Part shown: positions 1 through 8,561 of the stretch, in pieces | How the letters are laid out: the number at the start of each line of letters is the position of its first letter | Position numbering within the stretch: position 1 is the first letter of the stretch | Assembly: GCA_001462235.1 (NCBI GenBank) | Contig: LIUI01000083.1 | Span: forward strand, 1 to 33,491 | DNA from: Fibrobacteria bacterium GUT307 | Lineage (GTDB): Bacteria > Fibrobacterota > Fibrobacteria > Fibrobacterales > Fibrobacteraceae | Length of the DNA stretch: 33,491 nucleotides | Direction of reading: 5' to 3' | Made by a program: the position numbers and the translations under genes | The notes under the pieces: generated by a model | Seen by the model: only the letters and a program-made list of their open reading frames with translations | The model's database searches: none | What the model was told of the DNA's origin: nothing

Positions 1-432
1 ATATTTTTTAGGTTTCTAGGTGTGCTACGAAGCAGGTTCTTAGAAAGAAGCATAGTGCCAACATTCCAATCCGTAATTTTAGCTGGTGTTCGCGACATCA
101 ATAATATTAAACTAAAAATGATTGAAACTTACACGCACCAATTGCAAGACTACGAAGGAAGGATAAACAGCCCTTGGAATATAGCGGCAAATTTCAAAGT
201 TGATATGTCTTTCTCCGCACCAGAAATAGCCACCATGCTAAGCGAATACGAAAAAGACCATAAAATAAGAATGGATATAGAAGCAATTTCAAAAGAAATC
301 AGAGCCTATACCAGCGGTTATCCTTATTTTGTTTCCTTGAAAAACATCAACCAGCAAAAGGGCATAGTCAAAACTAAAAATCTGGCACGGCGAACAAAAG
401 CAAAGCCAAGAAGCCTAGTGCAAAGTGGGTAA
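1..432 (+). pseudogene. AAA-ATPase-like protein, C-terminal remnant (5' end outside window)
   Basis: The reading frame is open from the first base of the window, so the GTG at 22 is probably not the real start. The protein contains FQSVILAGV, then SPWNIAANFKVDMSF, then ending at SGYPYFVS. This order matches the back half of the AAA-ATPase domain in the AAA-ATPase-like/PD-(D/E)XK nuclease family (PF09820 type), which is heavily multicopy in gut bacteria. After YFVS the sequence stops resembling the family. It ends about 31 residues later in a basic tail, so the C-terminal nuclease domain is missing. I infer a truncated or decayed copy. The start of another member of the same family lies at the right end of the window (33403). 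Cellular role is unknown. Confidence 0.6.
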
Positions 433-478
433 GGAAGGGCAAGAAGAAGTTTTTGGACTGTTTGTGCGTGTAATTTTC

Positions 479-484
479 TATATT
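479..484 (+). promoter_or_regulatory. Promoter-like element TTTCTATATT before the permease
   Basis: TATATT preceded by TTTTC lies 11 bases upstream of the ATG at 496. It fits the element seen repeatedly before genes in this window. No Shine-Dalgarno sequence lies between it and the start codon. It is the likely promoter of the long 496-9670 cluster. Confidence 0.45.
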
Positions 485-495
485 CAAACATAGCC

Positions 496-1620
496 ATGCC
501 GCAAAACCCAAATACAGAACCTTATTGGAATTCAGACCGCAAAATGCGGCTCTTGTTTGCAGCTTGCGGTTTTGCTGCGTTCTTTGCTTTGCTTTACTAT
601 TTAGCCGATGTGCTTACTCCCTTTGCTGTGGCATTCTTGCTTGCATATATTCTTAACCCGCTTGTGAATATTTTGCAAAAAAAAGTTAAGCGTAGGTGGG
701 TTGCCTGCCTTTTGATACTCTTTGCACTCCTCATAGTTTGTATTGGAGCGGCGTTTATTTTTATCCCTATGATTATTGAACAAGGCATGAGTTTGGGGCG
801 TTTACTGCAAAAATATGCAAACAGCACCGCATGGAAAGAATATATGCCCATGGGAATTTTGACAAAAATACAATATCTGTGGGAAGAAAGAGATGTCAAA
901 GTTGTTTTTGATAGACTCATGAATATGGACGTGCTTAAAATTGCGCAAGGGCTTTTGGAAAAAATTATGTCTGGCGCAATGGGAGTATTTTCCGGGGTTG
1001 GCAGGGTGTTAGCGTGGTTTGTGGGCTTTTTTATGATAGCCTTATGCTTGGTATTTATGCTTTTGGATTTTGAAAATCTCAGAAAAAAATTAGCCGCTCA
1101 AATTCCGGCAGAACACTCGGAAATTGTTTTGCGGTTTTTCCAAACTTTTGACAGCATAATGAGCAAATATTTCAGAGCGCAAACTTCCATAGCAGGGATA
1201 GTTGGAATACTTTTTGCCACATCGTTTAGCATAATGGGGCTTCCTATGGGGCTTACCTTTGGGCTTTTTATAGGCGTGCTGAATATGGTACCTTATTTGC
1301 AGGTGGCAAGTATTCCCATAGCGGTATTTTTGGGGTTAATTTATTCGCTGGAAACAGGCATTGCGTTTTGGCAGGTAGTCCTGATAATAACCGCAATTTA
1401 TGTATGCGTTCAAGTTTTGCAAGATATGGTAATAACCCCAAGGATAATGGGCGGCGCGCTTGGTCTTTCGCCTGTTCTAATTTTGCTGTCGCTTGCCGTT
1501 TGGGGAAAATTGCTGGGATTTTTGGGATTTGTGTTGGCTATTCCGTTTACCTGCGTTGCTATAGCCATATATAAAAGTCTTCGTGGAGGTATGAATAAAC
1601 ATGAGAAATTACGAACTTGA
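496..1620 (+). CDS. AI-2E/PerM family transporter (permease)
   Basis: This 374-residue polytopic inner-membrane protein resembles the AI-2E transporter (PerM/YdiK/TqsA) family. Two hydrophobic segments near residues 17-60 (one containing ADVLTPFAVAFLLAYILNP), another around 65-90, a soluble middle region, and a cluster of membrane segments in the second half with PRIMGGALGLSPVLILLSL near the C terminus follow the family layout. Length is normal for the family. Substrates vary (autoinducer-2, small organic solutes, ion/proton antiport) and cannot be read from sequence. It is first in a long co-directional cluster, and its last 20 bases overlap the start of nadE. The ATG at 496 is preferred because it follows a promoter-like TATATT and gives the full N-terminal membrane region. 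There is no recognisable ribosome binding site. Confidence 0.85.
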   Translation: MPQNPNTEPYWNSDRKMRLLFAACGFAAFFALLYYLADVLTPFAVAFLLAYILNPLVNILQKKVKRRWVACLLILFALLIVCIGAAFIFIPMIIEQGMSLGRLLQKYANSTAWKEYMPMGILTKIQYLWEERDVKVVFDRLMNMDVLKIAQGLLEKIMSGAMGVFSGVGRVLAWFVGFFMIALCLVFMLLDFENLRKKLAAQIPAEHSEIVLRFFQTFDSIMSKYFRAQTSIAGIVGILFATSFSIMGLPMGLTFGLFIGVLNMVPYLQVASIPIAVFLGLIYSLETGIAFWQVVLIITAIYVCVQVLQDMVITPRIMGGALGLSPVLILLSLAVWGKLLGFLGFVLAIPFTCVAIAIYKSLRGGMNKHEKLRT

Positions 1621-2329
1621 AACAAAGCAAAGGGTTGAGTTTATTCGCGGCGTTGTGGAATCTGCGGGTGCAAAGGGCATTGTTTACGGGAACAGCGGCG
1701 GCAAAGACTGCACCCTTGTTGGCATTCTTTGCAAAATGGCGTGCAACGATACGCTTGGCATAATTATGCCCTGCGGCTCAAAACGCAACTACGAAATAGA
1801 CAAAAACGATGCGGAAAGCATATCGCAAACCTTTGGCATAGCCACGCGACTCGTGGATTTATCCAATATAAAAAACGAGTTTATAGGCGTTGTTGGCGAA
1901 AAAACGCAACTCAGCGAAATTGCCCTTGCAAATATAGCTCCACGCCTCCGAATGGCAACGCTCTATGCAATTGCCGCAAGCGAAAACAGGCTTGTTGCCG
2001 GAACCGGCAACCGAAGCGAGGGCTATATGGGCTATTTCACAAAATGGGGCGATGGCGCATTTGACTTTAACCCAATAGCAGACCTCACGGTTACCGAGAT
2101 TTACGAATTTTTGCGTTTCTTGAAAGCTCCCGATTTTATAATAAGCAAAGCCCCTTCTGCCGGTCTTTTTGACGGCCAAACAGACGAAAGCGAAATGGGC
2201 ATTAGCTACCGTAGCATAGATGAATTTTTGCTTAACGGCAATGCAAGCGAGCAAGACAAAGCCATAATAGAGAAATTCCATAAATCAAGCGAGCACAAGA
2301 GAGAATTTCTATATTATAAGCCAGTTTAA
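1601..2329 (+). CDS. nadE: NAD synthetase (ammonia-dependent type)
   Basis: This 242-residue protein of the NAD/GMP synthase (adenine nucleotide alpha-hydrolase) family converts deamido-NAD to NAD, using ATP and ammonia, in the cytosol. The P-loop reads GNSGGKDCT (around residues 30-38), where most family members have SGG(I/K)DS. MPCGSKRNYE follows, and the C-terminal half contains LVAGTGNRSEGYMGYFTKWGDGAFDFNPIADLTV with the usual NRSE and KWGDG motifs (quoted here in overlapping family blocks). No glutaminase domain is present, so free ammonia is the expected nitrogen donor. GGAGG at 1585-1589, 11 bases before the ATG, supports the start inside the permease 3' end. Overlap implies translational coupling with the permease. 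The Cys in place of Ser in the P-loop is the only oddity. Confidence 0.88.
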   Translation: MRNYELETKQRVEFIRGVVESAGAKGIVYGNSGGKDCTLVGILCKMACNDTLGIIMPCGSKRNYEIDKNDAESISQTFGIATRLVDLSNIKNEFIGVVGEKTQLSEIALANIAPRLRMATLYAIAASENRLVAGTGNRSEGYMGYFTKWGDGAFDFNPIADLTVTEIYEFLRFLKAPDFIISKAPSAGLFDGQTDESEMGISYRSIDEFLLNGNASEQDKAIIEKFHKSSEHKREFLYYKPV

Positions 2330-2336
2330 AAGAGGA
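2306..2336 (+). promoter_or_regulatory. Candidate internal promoter and ribosome binding site for mreB
   Basis: TTTCTATATT at 2306-2315 lies inside the last codons of nadE, and a Shine-Dalgarno-like AGAGGA at 2331-2336 sits 7 bases before the mreB ATG. The hexamer ends 28 bases before the ATG. This would give mreB a conventional short leader and expression independent of the upstream pair. Confidence 0.4.
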
Positions 2337-2343
2337 ATTTAAC

Positions 2344-3372
2344 ATGTTTGGATTGTTTTCCTGCGACATTGGTATAGATCTTGGCACCGCCAATACCTTG
2401 GTTCACGTTTCGGGCAAGGGTATAGTTATCAACGAACCAACCGTTGTTGCTGTAGATAGGAAAAGCGAAAGGGTTACTTACATAGGTGCAGAAGCCAAAA
2501 AAATGCTGGGCCGCACCCCAGACGAAATTGTAGCTGTTCGCCCCATGAAAGACGGTGTTATAGCGGATTACCACCTAGTTGAATCCCTACTACAGTACTT
2601 TATAAGCAAAGTTCAAAGATACCCCCTATTTTTGGTAAAGCCACGGGTGGTGGTTGGCGTTCCATCCGGAATAACAGAGGTGGAAAAAAGAGCGGTTCTT
2701 GATGCAACAAGAGCCGCAGGTGCAAGAGAGGTTCACTTGGTTGCAGAGCCTATGGCCACGGCTATAGGCATGAATATCCCGGTTGCAGAACCCTCCGGCC
2801 ACATGGTTATAGACTGCGGCGGCGGCACTTCTGAAGTTGCGGTAATTTCGCTAGGCGGCTTGGTTTGCAAATCTTCTGTGCGAGTTGGCGGCGATAAAAT
2901 GGATAACGCCATAGTAGGCTACCTGCGCCGCACCCACGGACTTTTAATAGGCGAATCCATGGCCGAAGACGTGAAAAAGAAAGTTGGCTCTGCTTTCCCC
3001 TTGGAAAAAGAACTTGAAATGGAAGTTAAGGGTAGAGACTTGGCAGCCGGCATTCCACGCACAATAACCATTAAAAGCGAAGAAATAAGAGAAGCTTTGG
3101 GCGAATCCGTTTTGCAAATAGTTGAAGCGGTTAAAAAAGCACTGGAAAGCACGCCCCCGGAACTCTCTGCAGATATTCTGGACAAAGGCATAATAATGGC
3201 AGGCGGTACAAGCTTGCTCAGAGGCTTGGATGCAAGGCTCCGCCATGAAACAGGATTACCCGTAAGCGTTATAGACGATGCCCCCTTGTGCGTGTGCAAA
3301 GGCACGGCTCGCATTCTGGAAAATTTGGATTATTACCGCAACTGCAAAGTTCTTATGGCCTCTTCGGTGTAA
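2344..3372 (+). CDS. mreB: Rod shape-determining protein MreB (actin homologue)
   Basis: MreB forms membrane-associated ATP-dependent filaments that organise the elongasome. The 342 residues carry the actin-fold signature: phosphate-1 loop DIGIDLGTANTLVHV near the start, INEPTVVAVD, the phosphate-2 loop MVIDCGGGTSEVAV around residues 153-166, and the adenosine motif IIMAGGTSLLRGLD near residue 285. The N-terminal MFGLFSCDIG resembles the hydrophobic tip used for membrane contact. Length is typical. It opens the canonical order mreB-mreC-mreD-PBP2-rodA, and its stop overlaps the mreC start by one base (TAATG). The product should cooperate with the next four products in lateral wall synthesis, so this cell is probably rod-shaped or elongated at some stage. 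Confidence 0.97.
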   Translation: MFGLFSCDIGIDLGTANTLVHVSGKGIVINEPTVVAVDRKSERVTYIGAEAKKMLGRTPDEIVAVRPMKDGVIADYHLVESLLQYFISKVQRYPLFLVKPRVVVGVPSGITEVEKRAVLDATRAAGAREVHLVAEPMATAIGMNIPVAEPSGHMVIDCGGGTSEVAVISLGGLVCKSSVRVGGDKMDNAIVGYLRRTHGLLIGESMAEDVKKKVGSAFPLEKELEMEVKGRDLAAGIPRTITIKSEEIREALGESVLQIVEAVKKALESTPPELSADILDKGIIMAGGTSLLRGLDARLRHETGLPVSVIDDAPLCVCKGTARILENLDYYRNCKVLMASSV

Positions 3373-4190
3373 TGAAGCTTTTTAGATATATAATCAAGCT
3401 ATGCAAGTGGGCGCGAGGCGCTCTTGTATTTGCCCTGCTGGTTGCTTTCTCGCTTTACATGTTGTTCATTCAAGTCAAGCAAAAACAGAACGTTGCAGAT
3501 TTTCTTCTTTCGAGCATTTTTTATTTGCCGCAGTCCATTACTTCATACGTATTGCGTATAGGTAATCTTAGCGAAGAAAATATAATGCTCAAAAAAGAGA
3601 ATGGAAAGCTAAAACTAGAAGTGGATTTGATAAAGGAATACGCCATTGAAAATGAACGCTTAAAAAAACTTTTGCTTTTTGAAAACCAATGGGACTATCC
3701 TATTTTCCTAACCCAAATAATAGGGCATAATCCGGGTACCTATATGACAACAGTTGTGGTGAACAGCGGAGAAACGGATTCTATTTTTTACGGAATGCCG
3801 GTATTCACCACCAATGGCTTGGTGGGCAAGGTTTCAAAAGTTTTTTCAAAACACTCAATGGTGCAACTGCTTTCTGACCCAAATTCAAGAACCTCCGTTA
3901 TTTCTCAACGCTCCAGAGTTTTAGGAACTCTATTTTCAAAAGATAACGGCGAGATGCAGGTTCAGGTTTCCAGCTATGCAGATCTGGTACCGGGCGATAC
4001 CCTTGTAACCTCAGGGCTTGGCGGTATTTATCCAAAAGGAATTCCCGTTGGCGTTGTGAGCAAATTGGAAAAGAATAATTCCGAAGTTTTGAGTTATGGA
4101 GATATTCAATTATTGCAGCATATAGAATCTCTGGAAGAAGTTTTTGTGATTCGCAAAAACATGGACTGGATTGTGTGGAGCGAAGAATAA
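3372..4190 (+). CDS. mreC: Rod shape-determining protein MreC
   Basis: MreC is a bitopic inner-membrane protein whose periplasmic domain activates PBP2 and links MreB to wall synthesis. From the ATG at 3372 the protein has 272 residues: a cytoplasmic start, one membrane segment (about residues 15-35), a coiled coil (about 60-95, rich in Leu, Lys and Glu), and a beta-rich periplasmic domain with VVNSGETDSIFYGMPVF, GLVGKV and LVTSGLGGIYPKGIPVG, all typical of MreC. An in-frame start at 3288 would add 28 residues inside mreB. I reject it because 3372 overlaps the mreB stop by one base and gives a normal MreC N terminus. Only one base separates mreC from mreD. Confidence 0.95.
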   Translation: MKLFRYIIKLCKWARGALVFALLVAFSLYMLFIQVKQKQNVADFLLSSIFYLPQSITSYVLRIGNLSEENIMLKKENGKLKLEVDLIKEYAIENERLKKLLLFENQWDYPIFLTQIIGHNPGTYMTTVVVNSGETDSIFYGMPVFTTNGLVGKVSKVFSKHSMVQLLSDPNSRTSVISQRSRVLGTLFSKDNGEMQVQVSSYADLVPGDTLVTSGLGGIYPKGIPVGVVSKLEKNNSEVLSYGDIQLLQHIESLEEVFVIRKNMDWIVWSEE

Positions 4191-4191
4191 T

Positions 4192-4698
4192 ATGCTTAAA
4201 TTTCTCCTATATTTTATTTTATTTTTCATAGCAGCAACTTTGCAAACGGTTCTTGTTCCGCAAATTGAAATACTAGGGGCACAACCCTCTTTTCTTTTGA
4301 TTTTAACGGTTATAGTAGCCCTGAGGCATGGCACCCTTGCCGGTTGCATTTGCGGTTTTATGTCTGGTTTGCTGTGCGATGTTTATGGACCTATTGAATG
4401 GCTTGGCGCATATTCCCTTTCTTATTGCATAGTAGGTTTTGCCTTGGGGCAAATTGAAGAAAGTTTCATAGATTTGAATTTGCTTCCTGAAATATTTGTG
4501 CTTGCTCTTGCGGATTTTTTCAAAGACATAATATATTATTTTGCCATTGGAAAAGCCGGCGATGATATTTTGCAGGCAATGATTTCACTTTCTGCTCCTA
4601 ACGCAATTTACACGGTTTGCATTGGGGCTGTTTGCTTCTATTTATTTTCACCTAAAAAGAAAAAGAAAATAGAGATGTACACGCAGCCGGGGTTATAG
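4192..4698 (+). CDS. mreD: Rod shape-determining protein MreD
   Basis: This small, very hydrophobic protein of 168 residues has five or so predicted membrane helices, as expected for MreD, the integral membrane partner of MreC in the elongasome. Conserved-looking features are the N-terminal LKFLLYFILFFIAATLQT, the motif ALRHGTLAGCICGF and the following GLLCDV. The MreD family is poorly conserved, so position between mreC and PBP2 is the strongest evidence. An upstream in-frame GTG-type start at 4171 falls in mreC and is not preferred; the ATG at 4192 begins a clean hydrophobic N terminus one base after the mreC stop. The stop is immediately followed by the PBP2 start codon. Confidence 0.9.
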   Translation: MLKFLLYFILFFIAATLQTVLVPQIEILGAQPSFLLILTVIVALRHGTLAGCICGFMSGLLCDVYGPIEWLGAYSLSYCIVGFALGQIEESFIDLNLLPEIFVLALADFFKDIIYYFAIGKAGDDILQAMISLSAPNAIYTVCIGAVCFYLFSPKKKKKIEMYTQPGL

Positions 4699-6558
4699 AT
4701 GCTCTCACATTCCAACGAACAGGAAGATATCAGGCATGAGATGAACTTTAAAACGATTGTGTTTGTATGCATAAATATAATTGCTTTTTCTGTTTTGATT
4801 TTGCGGCTTTTGCAACTGCAATATTTTGACTTTGAGAATAACCTGAAAAAAGCAGAAGAAAACCGCATTCGCAAGGTAAATGTAAAAGCGAGCCGTGGTT
4901 ATATTTTAGACCGCAACGGTATAGTTTTGGTTCGCAACCGGCCATCTTACCAAATATCGCTTTTATACAACGGATTAAAAACCAAAGAGAATAGGGATTC
5001 CGTTTTTAACAGACTTTTAAGAATAACAGACGCCAAAGGAAAACGCCTGCTGGATTCAGCAGCTCTTCATTTTTCCTTTGAAAGGGGCAGGTGGCAAAAA
5101 TTCAGATATCAACGGCTTATGGAAGATGCCGCACCAGAGGTAGTAGCTCTTTTTGAAGAACGAGCAGAGGAGTTGCCCGGCATTGAAATTTTAGTTGAAT
5201 CGCGCAGGGATTATCCATTCGGTTCGCAAGGTGCTCACATATTTGGTTACACCGGAGAAATATCCGAAAAGGAACTTGAACTTCCGGAAAACGCTCACTA
5301 CGTTATGGGAGACCGCATAGGTAAAAAAGGCTTGGAATTCAGCTATGAAAAGGAATTCAGAGGGAAAAACGGTTCAAGGCACGTAGAGGTAAATGCAATG
5401 GGGCGCGAAATGGGCCCCGTGGCGGGAATGCCTTTTGAAAAACCCGTTTCTGGAAATGCTCTTGTTACCACCATTGATTGGCGAATCCAGCAGGTAGCTG
5501 AGGCGGCAATACCGGAGAATTTGAAGGGAGCCGTTGTAGCACTCAATCCTCAGAACGGGGAAATTTACGCGATGGTAAGCCGCCCCCCTCTTGACCCAAA
5601 TATATTTTCTCTGGAAAAAAGGGAACTCCATAAAGCATGGGCATCTGTTGCCTTAGATACGGCAAAACCGCTCACAAACCGCGCTATAAGCGGGGTGTAC
5701 CCGCCTGCATCTGTTTTCAAGGTAATTACTGCGGCAGCCGGATTAGAAGACAATGTATTTACGGAGCATACCAGATATAAAAGTTGCTTAGGCGGGTTCC
5801 GCTTTGGAAGCAGATATGCAAAATGCTGGCGTGCCGCTGGGCATGGAGTGCTGAACGTTGTTGGAGCATTAAGGGAATCTTGCGATGTGTTTTTTTACCA
5901 AGCCGGTTTGGATGTGGGCAGCAGGAGAATCAGCGATATGGGCAAGCGTTTTGGCTTGGGTTCTGCACTTGGCGTGGACATTCCGGGCGAGCGTTCCGGG
6001 CTTTTGATAGACTCTGCTACTTATGAAAAATGGTTTGAAAGAAGGGGCTGGAAATGGAGCGCCGGCGAAATTTTGAATATTGCCATAGGGCAAGGAGCGC
6101 TTTTGGTTACCCCTTTGCAACAAACAGCAATGGTAGGTGCATTAGCTTGGGGCAATGGTGTGTATAAGCCGCATTTTTTGAAAGAGATAACAAGCCCGGA
6201 TGGCGAAGTGTTAATAAAATTCAAACGGGAAAAAGTAGCCGAAGGGCAAGTTTTAGAACATACCAGAAAAATTGTGCTTAAAGGCCTTGATGAGGTTGTA
6301 AACTCTCCGTACGGCACAGGGCGCCGTGCTATTGTTCCCGGCATTAGAGTTGGTGGCAAAACAGGCAGCGCAGAAAATCCGCACGGAGAAAAAACGCACG
6401 CATGGTTTGCCGCAGTAGCACCTCTTGACAATCCAGAAATAGCCGTGGGCGTGGTTTTGGAAAATGCCGGCGGTGGTGGCGCAATGGCTGCTCCCATAGC
6501 ACAGAAAATTTTGAAAGCATATTTTTACCCGGATACTTTGCAGGTGGAAACAAAATGA
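4699..6558 (+). CDS. mrdA: Penicillin-binding protein 2 (peptidoglycan DD-transpeptidase, elongation)
   Basis: This class B PBP cross-links peptidoglycan during lateral growth, anchored in the inner membrane with its catalytic domain in the periplasm. The 619 residues comprise a short cytoplasmic tail, one membrane helix (about 17-38), a dimerisation/pedestal domain beginning SRGYILDRNGIVLVRNRPSY, and a transpeptidase domain. Catalytic motifs are visible: the SxxK nucleophile at S338-K341 (PPASVFK), SCD at 394-396 in the position of SxN, and KTG at 554-556 (GGKTGSAENP). SxD at the second motif is normal for PBP2. The gene abuts mreD with no spacing, and its last four bases overlap rodA, its glycosyltransferase partner. 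Confidence 0.96.
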   Translation: MLSHSNEQEDIRHEMNFKTIVFVCINIIAFSVLILRLLQLQYFDFENNLKKAEENRIRKVNVKASRGYILDRNGIVLVRNRPSYQISLLYNGLKTKENRDSVFNRLLRITDAKGKRLLDSAALHFSFERGRWQKFRYQRLMEDAAPEVVALFEERAEELPGIEILVESRRDYPFGSQGAHIFGYTGEISEKELELPENAHYVMGDRIGKKGLEFSYEKEFRGKNGSRHVEVNAMGREMGPVAGMPFEKPVSGNALVTTIDWRIQQVAEAAIPENLKGAVVALNPQNGEIYAMVSRPPLDPNIFSLEKRELHKAWASVALDTAKPLTNRAISGVYPPASVFKVITAAAGLEDNVFTEHTRYKSCLGGFRFGSRYAKCWRAAGHGVLNVVGALRESCDVFFYQAGLDVGSRRISDMGKRFGLGSALGVDIPGERSGLLIDSATYEKWFERRGWKWSAGEILNIAIGQGALLVTPLQQTAMVGALAWGNGVYKPHFLKEITSPDGEVLIKFKREKVAEGQVLEHTRKIVLKGLDEVVNSPYGTGRRAIVPGIRVGGKTGSAENPHGEKTHAWFAAVAPLDNPEIAVGVVLENAGGGGAMAAPIAQKILKAYFYPDTLQVETK

Positions 6559-7769
6559 AAAAACTAGACTGGCTTTTTATGGGTTCTCTATTCGCTCTTA
6601 TATCAATAGGGATTATGCTTGTGTATTCTGCAACCAGCAATACTGATTTACCGTGGTATAAAACGGAATGGTTCAAGCAGATAATTCATTTTGCAGTAGG
6701 TTCCATAATTGCCGCAGGTGTAGTTTTTATGCCGGCAAAGTTCTGGAAAAACGTAGCATGGATTGCATACGCCGTTGCCCTTGCCTCTCTGCTTTTGGTT
6801 GTGAATTCCGGGCACGTGTCAAAGGGAGCGGGTCGCTGGCTGGATATTGCAGGTTTTAGGTTTCAGCCATCCGAGTTTGCCAAGGTTGCCTATTTGCTTG
6901 CAAGTTCTCTTTGGCTTTCAAAGCACCGAGTTAGCATTATGGAGCCAAAAACCCTGCTGGTTCCGGGCTTGCTATTCATAGTTCCGTTTTTGCTGGTTTT
7001 AAAACAACCTAATTTAAGCACGGCTTTGGTTTTCACCGCTGTTACCTTGGTGCATTTTTATTGGGCAGGCTTCCGTTTGGTGGACTTGTTTTTATTTGTA
7101 AGCCCTGCGGCAAGCGTTATATTTTCTGCAATTTCTGCTCTTTATTGGAATTTGTTGATTATAGGCGTATTTTTTATTTCCATAAAATTCAAATTTCCAT
7201 TATGGCTAATAGTCTTGACTATGCTGCTCAACATAAGTGCCGGGTATGTAAGCCAAATGGCTTGGAATTCTATGGAAGACCACCAGCGAAGCCGCATTTT
7301 AACATTCTTAGACCCTATGCGAGATCCAAAAGGCGAGGGCTACCAAGTTATACAATCGCAGGTGGCAATAGGAAGCGGCGGTTTGTTTGGCAAGGGTTTT
7401 GGCGAGGGTTCGCAAACCAATCTGGCATTTTTGCCGGAAGAGCACACAGACTTTATATTCAGTGTTCTGGGTGAGCAATTTGGTTTTGCGGGTTCGTTTT
7501 TAGTTTTGGTTTTGTTCTTCCTTTTGTTTTGGCGAGGAATAATGATATGCAGGCTGCATCCGGATAATTTTGTTAACTTGGTGGTAGTAGGCGCATGCAC
7601 AATATTATTTTTCCACACCCTTGTAAACGTGGCTATGACCATAGGTTTTATGCCAGTAACCGGTTTGCCTTTGCCGTTTTTGTCTTATGGAGGTTCCTTT
7701 GTAATTACCTGCATGATTTTGATAGGTTTGCTATTGAATATGAGGCTAAAAGGAAAGGATATTATATAA
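6555..7769 (+). CDS. rodA: RodA, SEDS-family peptidoglycan glycosyltransferase
   Basis: RodA polymerises lipid II into glycan strands together with PBP2. The 404-residue polytopic protein shows SEDS hallmarks: GAGRWLDIAGFRFQPSEFAK (residues about 94-113), KQPNLSTALV, DPMRDPKGEGYQVIQSQVAI before the periplasmic loop, EEHTDFIFSVLGEQFGF, and the C-terminal TGLPLPFLSYGGSF. All are diagnostic of RodA/FtsW/SpoVE. RodA rather than FtsW is inferred from its place after mreBCD and PBP2. The start overlaps the PBP2 stop (ATGA). Only three bases separate it from the following phosphatase gene, so that gene is probably co-transcribed. Confidence 0.95.
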   Translation: MKKLDWLFMGSLFALISIGIMLVYSATSNTDLPWYKTEWFKQIIHFAVGSIIAAGVVFMPAKFWKNVAWIAYAVALASLLLVVNSGHVSKGAGRWLDIAGFRFQPSEFAKVAYLLASSLWLSKHRVSIMEPKTLLVPGLLFIVPFLLVLKQPNLSTALVFTAVTLVHFYWAGFRLVDLFLFVSPAASVIFSAISALYWNLLIIGVFFISIKFKFPLWLIVLTMLLNISAGYVSQMAWNSMEDHQRSRILTFLDPMRDPKGEGYQVIQSQVAIGSGGLFGKGFGEGSQTNLAFLPEEHTDFIFSVLGEQFGFAGSFLVLVLFFLLFWRGIMICRLHPDNFVNLVVVGACTILFFHTLVNVAMTIGFMPVTGLPLPFLSYGGSFVITCMILIGLLLNMRLKGKDII

Positions 7770-7772
7770 AAT

Positions 7773-8561
7773 ATGGCACAAGATTTTTTATCTCTAATTC
7801 TTAAAGCAGGCGATATTGCCAAGAGCGAAATCCTCAAACATTGGAATACTTCTTTTAATGTTGAATGGAAAGCAGATGCAACGCCGGTTACCATAGCAGA
7901 CAAAAAAGCAGAAGAATTGGTGAGAAACTTTGCACAAAAAGAAACACCTGAATTTGGATTTATAGGCGAAGAATTTGGGCAAGAAAACCCAAACGCAGAA
8001 TACCAGTGGGTGCTAGACCCCATAGATGGCACAAAATCCTTTATTCACGGGGTTCCGCTATTTGGAACACTCATAGCAATTCTAAAAAAAGGAACCCCCA
8101 TTGCAGGCTTAATTCAATTACCCGCATTGAACAGCAAAATCTGGGCTACAGCGGGCAACGGAGCATTTGCAAACGAAGGCACTCAGGTAAAAGTTTCTGA
8201 TGTTTGCGAACTCAAAGATGCCCTAGTGCTTTCTGGCACTATAAACACAATAGAAAGCAAAGGCTATGGCGAGTGGTTTGCCAATATCCGCAAAAATGCA
8301 AAACTCTACCGCGGCTGGGGAGACTGCTACGGTTATTACTTGGTAGCTTGCGGCAGGGCAGAAATAATGATAGATCCAGTGGTATCGCTTTGGGACATAG
8401 CTCCCTACCCGCTGATTTTTGCCGAAGCCGGCGGCTCATTTTCAACCTTAAAAGGCGAAAAATCCCTTTTTTCCGCAACTGGAGAGCCTTTGCACCCCAT
8501 ATACGAAGGTTACACAGCTATAGCCAGTAACGGAAAGTTACTATATTCCTTACAACTATGA
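7773..8561 (+). CDS. hisN: Inositol-monophosphatase-family phosphatase, histidinol-phosphatase (HisN) type
   Basis: The 262-residue protein has the metal-dependent phosphatase signature of the inositol monophosphatase superfamily: GEEFG with E66/E67, WVLDPIDGTKSF with D82, D85 and T87, and WDIAPYPLIFAEAGG near the C terminus. The combination WVLDPIDGTKSFIHGVPLFGTLIA (in blocks) and RGWGDCYGYYLVACGRAEIMIDP resembles the HisN subgroup that removes phosphate from L-histidinol phosphate, the penultimate step of histidine synthesis. Other substrates in the superfamily (inositol phosphate, fructose 1,6-bisphosphate, PAP) cannot be excluded from sequence. No other his genes are in the window. It lies three bases after rodA and overlaps the next gene by four bases. 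Confidence 0.78.
   Translation: MAQDFLSLILKAGDIAKSEILKHWNTSFNVEWKADATPVTIADKKAEELVRNFAQKETPEFGFIGEEFGQENPNAEYQWVLDPIDGTKSFIHGVPLFGTLIAILKKGTPIAGLIQLPALNSKIWATAGNGAFANEGTQVKVSDVCELKDALVLSGTINTIESKGYGEWFANIRKNAKLYRGWGDCYGYYLVACGRAEIMIDPVVSLWDIAPYPLIFAEAGGSFSTLKGEKSLFSATGEPLHPIYEGYTAIASNGKLLYSLQL

Noticed and set aside
1859-2281. 140-codon minus-strand ORF opposite nadE
   Set aside because: Shadow frame of a well-supported gene; no motif or promoter-like element.
3288-3371. N-terminal extension of MreC by 28 residues
   Set aside because: It lies wholly within mreB, is not MreC-like, and the ATG at 3372 overlaps the mreB stop as expected for coupled genes.
6021-6497. 158-codon ORF on the minus strand inside the PBP2 gene
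   Set aside because: It is antisense to the catalytic domain of a clearly identified gene, has no family resemblance, and is explained by codon bias of the sense strand.
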